From Pohlia nutans (taxonomy: Eukaryota > Streptophyta > Bryopsida > Bryales > Mniaceae), in assembly GCA_022496805.1 (NCBI GenBank), contig CM040088.1:22103001-22167000 (forward strand): a stretch of 64,000 bases of DNA, given 5' to 3'. The notes under the pieces were generated by a model. That model saw only the letters and a program-made list of their open reading frames with translations, did not search any database and was not told where the DNA came from. Made by a program: the position numbers and the translations under genes. Position 1 is the stretch's first letter, and every line of letters begins with the position of its first letter. Shown in pieces: positions 45,825 through 56,612 of the stretch.

Positions 45825-46663
45825 CCCCTAAAGGACAATGAAGCCCAAATTGGGCCTTCATGATTGAATTGTTTTTTTTAAGGAGTTTTGAGAAGGTCGT
45901 ATGTGTGCTTTTCTTTGTTCAATTTTTTTTGTTGTTTGACAAGCACTTTTTTTGGTTCAATTTTCATGTTCATCATTGATTCTGGTGATATAAAATTTGG
46001 TCTTATTTGAACTATATTTTTCACAATGTGATCAATTGTGAAAAGTATAATTCAAATGAGACCAAATTTGTCATTTGCCTACAACCCTCCCTAGATTTGT
46101 AGAATTGCAAAGATGCATTACAGAATGCAACTAAGAGGGATATTTTGAACTTGATGTATGAATAAAAGTTGTACAGATAGAATTTTAGATTCTATCCATC
46201 TGGTTAGACCTGTGATTGCTATCACCAATAATTTTGTATAAAATTTGAAACTTGAAATTTAAAAATATTTTGTAATTTAATTATGAATAAGATATTGTCA
46301 ACTTGTAGATGAAATATGTTTTGATGGGTTGAAATGTAATACTCTACGTGTAGTGATTTCCGGAATTTTTTTGGTTGCATAATTATATGAGTTTATCATT
46401 TCAAAAGCACATTTAGACTAAAATCTTTGAAATTTTTGGTGAATCATTGCAACATGAAATGAAGCATAATTTTTTACAAATCATCCCCTTTCAAACCGGA
46501 TCACACGCATGAAGCTATCTTATCATGAAATTTTTGTAGATTTTTTTTTCCTTGCAAAAAGTTCATGATGGATGAGAAAACGTGGATGAAATTTGTACAT
46601 CGTCCAAAAAATGGACGGTTGGCAGTTAGGGGTTAAAATCATGAATCCTTGGTTCTTTAGGGG
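45825..46663 (+). mobile_element. P1 TTAA-type element with a P2 element inserted
   Basis: TTAA (45821-45824) CCCCTAAAGGACAATGAAGC at the left; ATGAATCCTTGGTTCTTTAGGGG at the right, TTAA lost. The interior from about 46060 to 46632 is a P2 copy (TTGCAAAGATGCATTACAG ... GGCAGTTAGGGG TTAA). A foldback around TTCACAATGTGATCAATTGT precedes it. Confidence 0.6.
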
Positions 46664-47905
46664 ATGTGTAGGATCTTGCACTAGATAGATAGACTTTTTG
46701 AATCCTCTTGGTTAAATTTTTGATATTATGGAAAGTTGGCGTTTTGGAAATTATCTTGAAGAATTGAGATGAAAATCTATAATTAAAAGAAAATAAAAAT
46801 ATTACTTAATTTTTATTTATGTTGAAATCATTTAGTAAACATACAAGATGAAAGGAAAACTAAAGTGTTAAAGCAAAATTGAAACATGTCAATCACACTA
46901 GTGAGAATATTTTACTAGGTTGATATGGAGGCTGGCACCAAATCATTTTAATTGCATTTCAATGCATCATCATGGCACCATATTCACATGCCTTGAAGTT
47001 CCTGATGATTGTAGAGAAACTACTAATAAAATAATTCAACTCTCCAACCCTCTTGGCTTGACCAGCTGAAGTTAGAGAAAATTCTCTGTGATGACATACT
47101 AAAATGACCTGTATGCAGCCTTTGGTGTCAAAATGGCACAAAAAATAGTTTGGTCCAACTTTTCTGATGATGCTGCCTCAAAGTATAGGGTGTGGTCCAT
47201 GGCAATTTTTTTCGACAAAATATTGCCAAATTGCACTAGAAAAAAATTCTGACTAAAAAATGGCCAAAAACCATGAAGTTTTTTGCCATAAAACTTCTAA
47301 CTTAAAAAATATTTTGGATAAAATCGCCAAATTGTGAATGAAAATAATACAAAATTATAAGTATGTCATATCTTCTATTTAATATGTAGATGAATGTTGA
47401 AATATAGGACACCACTATAACATTTTATATTGCCACTTTGGCACTTTATGAGAAATGAAAAAAGATATGGTCCAACAAGGTATTATGAATCTTATGAACA
47501 CATCACTAATGAAATTGAAATGAAAAAAAGCTTTCCATGTAAATATAGTTCAATCAATTCTATAAAAAAAACAACTAAAAAAAAGACTGGATTTTTTTCA
47601 TTTGCTTTATCTACCCATAAATATTTTGATAAACTTTCCATTGATGCTCTCAGGAACCACTGAAAAAATAATTAAAAATGATCTATTGAAAATTGACTTT
47701 ATAGTAACTTATCCAAATTGTCAATTCGGATGAGAATTGTTAAGACGTAAAGGCACATCTTGGGTTCCATTTCTATATAAAATTGTGAATAATGCAAATA
47801 TGTATTGATAATCTATCTTTGCATCCAATGGGATTGGTTCCAAGCATCAAAAAATGAATTCATTGCAATTTAGTTTTTGAATTGAACATCAAGAGGTCTT
47901 CCATA

Positions 47906-48153
47906 CTCCCTTTGTCCCAATAAAAGCTTCACGTACCTTTTTTTTGTTATCCCAAAATCTATCTTGGTTGCATCAAAGAAACCACTCCTGTTGGCTCAAG
48001 GTCTGAGAGAGCTTGATAGTTATCATCTGAGACCTTGATAGTTATTGTTTTGATGTTTTGCAACTTATTGACGAACAACAAATAATGAGTGCAAAAACGG
48101 ATTTAATTTTTCAATTTTTCTTCAACCAGAAGTTCTTTTTGGGGACAAAAGAG
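47906..48153. mobile_element. Stowaway-like MITE
   Basis: TA (47904-47905) then CTCCCTTTGTCCCAATAAAA; right end TTTTTGGGGACAAAAGAG. The CTCCCT..GTCCCA terminus is the Stowaway consensus of the Tc1/mariner group. Confidence 0.65.
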
Positions 48154-48635
48154 TGTTCAACAATATTTACTCCAAAATATAACTAAATAATTCATACAAC
48201 AAATATAATATTACACAACTAACAAATACATGGTTGAATTTTGGTGATTATTCATTGAGGCTATTTAAAAAATAATACACTTACATTTATGCTACTATAC
48301 TAAGGCACAAGAAGACTTAAGCTACTACTCCGTATATTAATGTTATTGACCTTGAGTAGGACTTCAAATACCATATTCAAGTGTAGATTGAACGGTATAT
48401 ACCTTGTTTGATGAACTTGAAAAAATTTGCCACAATTCATATAAGAATTTCCCGCACTTGTATATGGTATCATTGCAAAGCTATTTTTATCTAGTTTGAC
48501 ATCCAAGTGTGACTCAATAAGATATCAAATAACAGAAACGAATTCAGACCTCAACTACATTGGCATCACAAGAAGATAAAAAAAGCATGTTATGTTACAT
48601 TCCAATATCTAAGTAAAAAAATCATGTTGCTACTT

Positions 48636-51600
48636 TTAAATTGAGAGTACAGGTGACTCCAAGGACGCCTCTAAAGGGAACTTTTGAAACTCGTTTCGTA
48701 GTTGTCCACACGCAGCATTGGCATCCAGGCCTCGTGTTACTCGAACACTGGCTGTTACCCTTCGTTTGCCTAGAGTCTCCACAAATGCAAGTACCTGCAA
48801 AGTGAAGAATTAGATGCACCGTCAGCTGAAATAAAATCAATTTCTATGCCAAAATTTGATGAAATACACAATTGAGAAATACTCCTCTGTCCCAAAAATA
48901 GCTTCTGGTTGAAGGAAAATTGAAAAATTAACTCAGATTGAATCCTAATCTATCTCTCACATGATTGAGCAAACAGGAAGCATGTTATCTGGGATACTCA
49001 GATATTGAGCAAATTAACTCAGATATTGAGCAAACAGGAAGTTGAGTATCACAGAGAGATAAGTACAAGATTCCCATATGGGAAACGTGGACAAATTTCC
49101 CACAATTGTAACTTTCCCAGATCAAAAATACACTAAAATCATCCCAAGAAAGTCACATATGAAATCCCATGTGGGAATGTCTTTTTTTCTCCCTGTGTAT
49201 GTTACTTTGAGCAAACAGGAAGCTTATTCTGGGACAAAATGAAAAGGGGTACAGGAAGATTTTTTGGGAGTACCAACCAAGAAGAGAGGACTTACTTTTG
49301 CCTTAGTTGGACGTTCAAACTCAGAATCAGCTATCGGGTTATACGGAATAATGTTCACATGACGTCCCAAGTTCCATTGATGAAGCAGGGTTGCAAGCTC
49401 CTCAGCATGCTCTCTCTGGTCGTTCACCCCAGCTACAATGCAACAAGTTCAGAAAAATAAACGCTTGTATTCTTAGTGAAAACACACATGCAATAATGGT
49501 CCGTGCAATTATGGAGAAAAGACGATATCTCCTCTGAGAATTTAGAAGTTGGACATTCAACCCTGAGTCAGATACTCTCTATGACATGCAGAACATACAA
49601 GGCAATACAGATATTCTAATGAGCATGTTGAAAAACACATGTAATCACTGTTTCTGTAACTCACCTAGAAGAGTGTATTCAAATGATAGGCGACGTCCAG
49701 TTGTTTCAAAGTAGAATTTACAATCTTCCATCAGTGCGTCCAGTGGATAACCTTTTGCACTAGGAACTATTTGTGACCGTAGCTCCTGGTTTGAGGCATG
49801 CAAACTGCACATCAAAAGAATTATGTCCTCATTAAACAAATAGAAGAAACTGGCAACTACAGAACATTAGGTCAAGGATCTCTGCAAAAACCGTGACTCA
49901 GATGAATTGACAGTCCAAAAATCACCCTACCGACATCCATTTAGTAGGTACCTGACCCCTTCAATAGTTACTGTACCTGATAGCTAATGTGGATTGAAGC
50001 TTGTGAGCAGCAAGACGCCTTATGGTATTTGGAACTCCCACGGTCGAGATTGTCATCATTCGCTGGCCTATAAGCAACTCCTGAATCGTTCACACAGTGT
50101 TACCCAAAATGACAATAATAATGGCAAAGGAAAAGTTACTCTATGACAAACTCCAAGGAAACATTAGAATTCATGGCACGGGATTTGTTAAAACGAAAAA
50201 GAAAAAGAACTGATAAAACATAAAGGATCTGCACACACCTTGTTTATAGTGCGATGAGCATCTAATACAGGTCCAAGATTCATTAGGGGCTCGCCCATGC
50301 CCATGAACACAATATTTGTCACTCGTTGCCTGAATATGTCTTCTATAGATAGCACCTGGAGTGACAAACAGAAGCGTCAAAGCCAAACACCAGCGCATTC
50401 ACCATCACCAGCTTATCGATGCTGGATGAGAACTTCTGGGAGCCCTAAACTTGCTACCAGTAGAAAAGCTGAAAACCAAGAGGAAAAAGAAGCAGAATTA
50501 CCTGATCAACTATTTCATGTGCCTTTAAATTACGTGCAAACCCGCCCTTTCCAGTGGCGCAAAAAGCGCATTTCAGTGCGCAGCCAACCTGCAAGAAGCA
50601 AGTTCACAGCTGAAGGCTTAAGTGCTTGCACCTGATACATTAGAAAAAAAACAGAAGTAGCTAGTCAAAAGAGGTCTACAGCTGCTAAAACAAGAACCTT
50701 AAAAAGCCCTTGTCGTAAAACTAGGCAGTATACCAACATCTAATGGGATGTATCAAGGCATTGTAGCTTTGATCCTCCCGTAATAACATTCCAGCGCTCC
50801 TCGCAAGGCCTACATGGACACTATTCAATGCACCAAAAGGAAATCAAAGCTTTAACTCAGAGCTCATATAGAAAAGGACATCCGAGGACAAACTCAGACC
50901 TGAGATGAAACGCAGACAGTCAACCTTGCACTTCCATCTCTATCTTTCACTGGAATCCCAACAGCTTCAACAAGTCTATTATCCTCCAATCTCAGCAAAA
51001 TCTGTAACAATCAAATGAAAGAGGTCAGACCGTACTGCCAAGTAAGATCCCGCAATTGCAATAAACAAGCAGTAAATGCTCATCCGCACAACACGCACAG
51101 ACAAAAAAAAACGAACAGACATAATGTCATGCACTGCAGGAAAGTGTGCCGAAGCTCTAAATCAGTAATGCAGGCTAGCAATACTAAAGATTCACCAAAA
51201 AGCAAGCCAAATTTTGAAGGAAGCACCTTCACAGTTCCATCTTTAGAAGTTGCAACATGGTGTACAGGGGACCGCCCGATACTCCAACCTGCTTCCACCA
51301 TTGCATCACGCAACTGTTTCGGTACTAACACATTCAAGGCAGACAAGGCTTGAGTCAGTCCCCCAAAACACGTCATAAGAATTGATGGCTAAGGAGTAGT
51401 TGACGCAAATCCTATTGATCGTGTTATTGGTCATATGCCAAGCACTTCAATCCTCAAAATCCAAAAACGACACACAAAATCAATGTTTCCAGAACAAGCA
51501 GAAGAATAGGATTACATTGTGCTAACTGTTTGACAGTTTTGATCTTGTTCTTGTAGATGAGCTGGTGCATTTGCTTTCCCCGGTACTTTTGCTGCATGGT

Positions 51601-53382
51601 AGCACCCTTAAATGGTCAGACGAATTAATTTCTACCAAATACATAGCAAGCAAATCTACATATTCACGACCTCACACATTCACTACGTCAAGGCTCTCCA
51701 CTCCCCAATGAAAAGTGGATAATTATTGACCTCTTTTTGGTGATTAAGGGTGGCCTTGCCCTGGTAGCAACCTGTCTAGGTTAAAGGTGCACCAAGGAAC
51801 CCGAGTATTCTAGCACTTTCATGTCAAAAATTTCCAGCTGGTAGGATTTTTCTATGTGTTTGACTGATTAACTCTACCACCATGTAATACCTATCTGAAA
51901 TATCTTCGAAATCGAAAGGAACTAACCTCGCCAAATGACAACACAATCTCTTCCAGCTCTTCTTGTGTCTTGCCGATTAGATACTTGGGAGTCACTTGCT
52001 TGATAGGACCATCTTCATCCGCGCTTTGTAAAACAGGAATCTCGCCAGCGTCAATGGTTTCAGCGGCACTCCCAGCTGACATTCCTCTGATAAGCCACGG
52101 CTGCCTGTAACTGCAAAACCATCTCAACGACTTGTTAACCCCTAAAGGACCAAGAAGCCCAAATTGGGCCTCAAGTTCTTTTTTGGCACTATTGAGTAGG
52201 TCCTATACGGACTTTTTTTGTTCAAATTTATTTGTTCTTTGAACAACACATGCAATGTTCTTCACTAATTACGGTGATATAAAATTTGATCCCATCTTAA
52301 TTATATATTCACAATGTGATCAATTGAATTTTTCATTTTAAAACCATGAATCCTTGGTCCTTTAGGGGTTAAGGTTGCTTTACAAGATTCGAATAAAAAA
52401 AGGAAGTGGTGCTGGAAATGAATCAAAGTGACAGTAAAAATAGTGAAAAAGGTGTACGTACCCTTTAGCAGAATGGCTCAAGCGCTGCTGGACCCTGCAC
52501 AACCGACATTTCTATAAGAGTATGGCGCATAAACTTCAGAAAACTACAGCGCAATGTCAAAAAAACTCCAGCAAGCAAGTGAAGAATATTTTCACCGCAA
52601 ATAATGTGAATGGAACTAAACCAATGTGAAGACATCAAATTTAAGTAATTCCAGACCAAGTCACTGTCTAGAAATAATATAGGCAAAATGCCAAGCCGTC
52701 AATAGAGCCACTGATAGAAATTTGGTAGCAATGAAAATGACTCAAACCAGTGATTTTTGTACTTGCTAATTTTAACCAAATTGCTACATAAAATTTGGGC
52801 TGGCTAATTGATACAAAGGATTTTTGAAAAAAAAGAAGGAATAATAGCCAGCTTTTCTACGATGTGTAGCCTATTTAAACCCAGGTATCACCCAGGTATT
52901 GCCTAAGTAGCACCTAAGTAGCACATGTGTATTACCTTGATATTACCTATATATTAGTATGAAACGAGCATCTAAGGAGCCAGGATTACTCTTCAAGCCA
53001 TGGAAAAGTAGCAAAAATGCTAAACTGTCTCCTGAAAAAAAATCACACACTAAAAATTTATTAAACCAAACAGTTGAGAATTCGAATTTGTACTTGTTGC
53101 TTTCCCGTTTCGGAAAAACCACCGCAGGATATTCGCCGCCGTTGCAAAACCGACACTCTACAACTCGAGTTGTGCAACTTGAACACTGTGATGGAGCTTG
53201 TACCTGCAATGGAACGCAGAGTTTAAGCACATTTCTTTTACAAACAACCATTTGATTTGAACATTTAGCAAGAGAGGCAATACCCGTGATCTGTCGCAAA
53301 AGCCCCCGAGCGAAGCAGACGACACCGTGAATCGTCCTGCGGCTGCAGAAGCCACGACGCGGAAAGGCCCGCCCCTCATCAT
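48636..53382 (-). CDS. RlmN-like radical-SAM RNA methyltransferase, 13 exons
   Basis: Methylates C2 of adenine in rRNA/tRNA using two SAM molecules; plant members are usually organellar. Exons: 53382-53284, 53203-53094, 52494-52462, 52110-51927, 51591-51516, 51348-51227, 51001-50900, 50588-50502, 50355-50239, 50080-49977, 49804-49665, 49432-49296, 48794-48636; all phases agree, about 489 residues. The core has [26 protein letters not shown] (the CxxxCxxC cluster plus the upstream Cys equal to E. coli Cys118), [31 protein letters not shown] and NIIPYNPI. It ends with [14 protein letters not shown], whose Cys matches Cys355. The N-terminus ([16 protein letters not shown]) looks like a transit peptide. 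Exon 2 encodes [14 protein letters not shown], a possible zinc knuckle I do not know from this family. Exons 1-2 are less certain than the rest. Confidence 0.9.
48882..49245. mobile_element. Stowaway-like MITE in the last RlmN intron
   Basis: TA (48880-48881) then CTCCTCTGTCCCAAAAATAG at the left; GCTTATTCTGGGACAAAAT at the right, degenerate at the tip. It shares TAGCTTCTGGTTGAAG with the right half of the 47906-48153 element. AACAGGAAG and ACTCAGATATTGAGCAAA are repeated inside. Confidence 0.5.
52139..52368 (+). mobile_element. P1 TTAA-flanked element, best-preserved copy
   Basis: TTAA (52135-52138) then CCCCTAAAGGACCAAG; the exact inverse CTTGGTCCTTTAGGGG then TTAA (52369-52372). 16-bp perfect ends, 230 bp, non-coding. 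It sits in an RlmN intron and serves as the reference copy of the family. Confidence 0.8.
52748..53048 (-). mobile_element. H1 hAT-like element in RlmN intron 2
   Basis: Reverse orientation: CAGTGATTTTTGTACTTGC at 52748, then the H1 interior (CTGGCTAATTGATACAAAGG, GGAATAATAGCCAGC, CACCTAAGTAGCAC), ending AAAAAAAATCACAC. It lies inside an intron but does not coincide with its ends, unlike the copies in UGT and SDR. Confidence 0.7.
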
Positions 53383-53580
53383 CGTCTTGATTCAGCACTG
53401 CAAAGTTAACCCTTACTAACGAAGCAATCCCAATGCACTCAATCTTGAGGCGACTGAGCAAGAATGCACACACTTCAAGAGGACTACTGTTGATTTGGTT
53501 TTGCAGAATTGCAACAATGCTGTGGGATTATTGTGTGATGGTGGTGAGGAGCTTGCAGGTGCGGGATCCTCACTAACGCT

Positions 53581-53598
53581 TAAACCCTAAACCCTAAT
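53581..53598. promoter_or_regulatory. Telo-box upstream of the RlmN gene
   Basis: TAAACCCTAAACCCTAAT lies about 200 bp upstream of the proposed RlmN start codon at 53382. The same motif marks intron 1 of MED7 and SCO1 and the flank of the coiled-coil gene. Confidence 0.5.
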
Positions 53599-56500
53599 TC
53601 CTTACTGCAAGCTGTGGAGGTTTCATGACGACGAGAATGCATTTACTGTGTGGATAACGATTGATACTTCTCCGGGTATATAAATCCTCGGCGGGTATCG
53701 CGATGAATAGTCCGGGTGTCAGAGGGCCTCAACTTCTGTACGGTGCAGTGGTCGGCATAAGAAGGGAGCATCCTTTTCAAAGTGGATCTCAAGGAGAATA
53801 TTCACTCTTTTAACTGATGTATGAATGTTACATGTATCCCATAAATTGTGGGATTTCCTTGTAATTGCCATATAAACTTAGTTTTTAATCATAATCAGAT
53901 TGTGATCCCATTTGAAAAAGGTGTTGCTCATGTTGCTCTAATATGCTATGTACACGCTTGGTATATATAGTTAATGAACCAATCATAAACTACCATATGT
54001 AGAATGTAATATAAAAATTCCTTCACATGCGTAATCGACTACAAGGCTTAGTTATAAAGGGTTCTTTAGAATGTTTGGTATAAATAAAAAGTACAAAGTA
54101 TTGAGTCAAGCTTCAAAGCAAAGAAGCCTATATTTGAATGCTTTTCATCAATTTTATTGCATCATACATGAATGTTGTAAAAGAATTACTAGCCATTTTG
54201 TATATGTATATACAGTCGAACTTCTCTTGTTGCATGGGAACGGTGGAGAAATTATGCACATATAGAATATGGAGAGCGGCAGCCCAAAGGCCACTGTTCT
54301 TAAATTTATTCAACAGTATTGAGAGCTAGCAATATTCAACTTTTGCTTTTGCAGTATTGGCAGCTACCAATATTAAAAAGAACTCATGAATAAGCAACCA
54401 AACAAGTCATCCTCTTGCTTTATGATGGTTGATCCTCATTGTCAGACATAATATACATTATTATTGAAATCGGTGGGGGATATGTATTGTAGTTGATCCT
54501 CCTACTTTATAATTCCTTTATGTTTTTAGTCCTCCTTCGGGTTGACAAGTGGTTTTTGTATTTAACTTCATGCACATAAGGAGTATGTGAATAAAGAATT
54601 ACAAATATTTATGCAAGTAGGGAATTTGTATTATGAGAGGTTCGATTGTATGTAAACAAAGCCTTATCTAAAAAAAAATTAATTTTTTTTCAAAAATTGG
54701 ATACAAAAGCTTGGTGGTCTTCAAACTTAAAAAAAACTAGTTTAGCCGTCAAAAAAGACGGCTAAACTAGTTTTCCTTGAATTTAGAGACGACCAAATTC
54801 TTACACACCTAATAATGATAGACCACCAAGCTCTTCCATACTTTTAAACTATTTGGGGTGAACACATAAGAATATATTAAAGCAAAATTCACGATATCTT
54901 GTTCAAACTCAAGGTGACTTTAAGGATAACTCTATTATTAGCATGTTTGTATTCATAAACAAGGTCCTTTCATGGATATCATATCTACATAGCAGTTTTA
55001 GCGGAAAATAATTCTAAAAATAAATGCCAAAATTTTGGGATTTAAAAAAAAAAAAAAAATTGTAAGGAAAAAATGGATATTATAGAATATTTGTTTTTTC
55101 AAAATCTAGTTGAAAATTAATAATTAGCCAATATGTATTACTTGGCAATATAGACGAGTCGTGCCTCTACATCCATACATCTGTACGGCTAACTGGCATA
55201 TGACCACAGTAGCCATTTACTCCTTTGTGCAATACTCAATGCTAGTTACATTTATAAGTAAGGTACAAAGTGCTCAAATTCATTTGCAACGATTAGAAAT
55301 TCACATTTCAAAATAAAATAAGATTCAACAACCAAGCTTGTGAATGGCATCATTTATATATTGTAATACACTAGTCAAATATTTAAGTAGTCTACTTGTA
55401 ATCTATGTAATCCATGTTTCTGACATTTGTACAACCATAATACAGTCAACGGACTACTTAAGAGTTAAATCCAACATGAAGAATAACACTATTTGTATTT
55501 AGGGGCTAGAAGGCCTTTCTATAGCATTCATTAGCAATACTTTAAAATCAAGTCAAACATATTTTATTTGGTAATAGCATATTTGAATATTCCAAAACTA
55601 AATTGATTGTATTTTATTTATAAAACTTTACCACACAATACATGTTAGACTACTAACTTCTATTTTCTTAATTACTTAATCCAACCATATGCATGCCATG
55701 GAAAAGTCATCATTTACATCTTTCATTTGTATGGCAACTTCAAAGAATGGATTTAGTATGCATTTTATAGCCCAAAACCTTAAATTTTTTTTTTGTTGAA
55801 ATGAAAGTTCACATGGAATGGAAGGACCTAGTAAATTCCATTTCAATTTCTTTTCCTAATCTGACTTCACTTACATGAAGGTAACTACCTAAAAAATTCA
55901 TGTAAAAAATACCAACTCCAAAAACATCACCACGGATGAGAAATTGTACAATGATTCTATACATGTTTTGGATGATGGGTGATAGCAAGTTCCTACTTTG
56001 ATCACACATGAGGTGATGGAGATTTCCATCTTCTCATTGTAAGGAAGAGGGAAGTCCTAAAACTGCTATAGAATGTTATAAAAAACCCAGAGACTTCAAA
56101 TTCAGAATTCTGGCAGGAGGATAGCCAAACTTTAATAACGATAATGACAACGCGCTGCTATAACAATGTCAGCCATTTTCTTACAATCCCGGTGCCAGAA
56201 AACAATTCGCTCTGCGCCAGGTCCTTGAAGTAATTTCTATAAGATATTAGACCTAATCCTCTATACTAACTTTTGAGGGCACTAAACATAACAATACAAA
56301 GTCGAGGATGTTCCCCAACCATCCTGAAACTCATGGCATGAAATGAAAAGCAACTGGATATTGATAAGCCATCAAATGATGTTTACTCAACCTGATGAAA
56401 GCATTTGTTGGGAGCTGATAAAATTGCAAACTGCTGCAGACAAGCTGAAGCTGATGCAGTTCTCCAGCAAACACAAAAATCGTGGATGCCGAATAGTCCA

Positions 56501-56612
56501 GCATGCCAATAGCCGGCATGAATGCTTTGAAGGTCGAATATGATAATAAATCTACATGGATTGGTTGGAATGGAAAAATAATAAAAGAAGAAGCAATGGT
56601 AACCAACTGAAC
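53599..56612. other. Intergenic DNA between RlmN and the kinase-lactamase gene
   Basis: AT-rich, without supported genes. The one clear structure is the palindromic element at 54708-54832. The final few hundred bases are the 3' flank of the ABC1K gene. Confidence 0.6.
54708..54832. repeat. Palindromic element with perfect 16-bp central hairpin
   Basis: AACTAGTTTAGCCGTC (54735-54750), six A, then the exact inverse (54757-54772). Outer arms AGCTTGGTGGTCT (54708-54720) and AGACCACCAAGCT (54820-54832) are also exact inverses. Its symmetry suggests a small MITE; in RNA it would resemble a terminator-like hairpin, but no gene end is adjacent. Confidence 0.65.

Larger units (their letters stand above)
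44151..48635. other. Intergenic DNA between the convergent coiled-coil and RlmN genes
   Basis: The first 1.5 kb may be 3' leader or decayed exons (several CAG/GT junctions, repeated ATGGATCCTATGGA at about 45162-45190) but no family is readable. Then come a P1 element with a P2 element inside (45825-46663) and a Stowaway-like element (47906-48153). Confidence 0.5.

Noticed and set aside
52943..53473. 176-residue minus-strand frame starting MCAFLLSRLK
   Set aside because: It reads exon 1 of the RlmN gene in the wrong frame, then exon 2 in frame, then runs into the H1 element; the spliced model explains it better.
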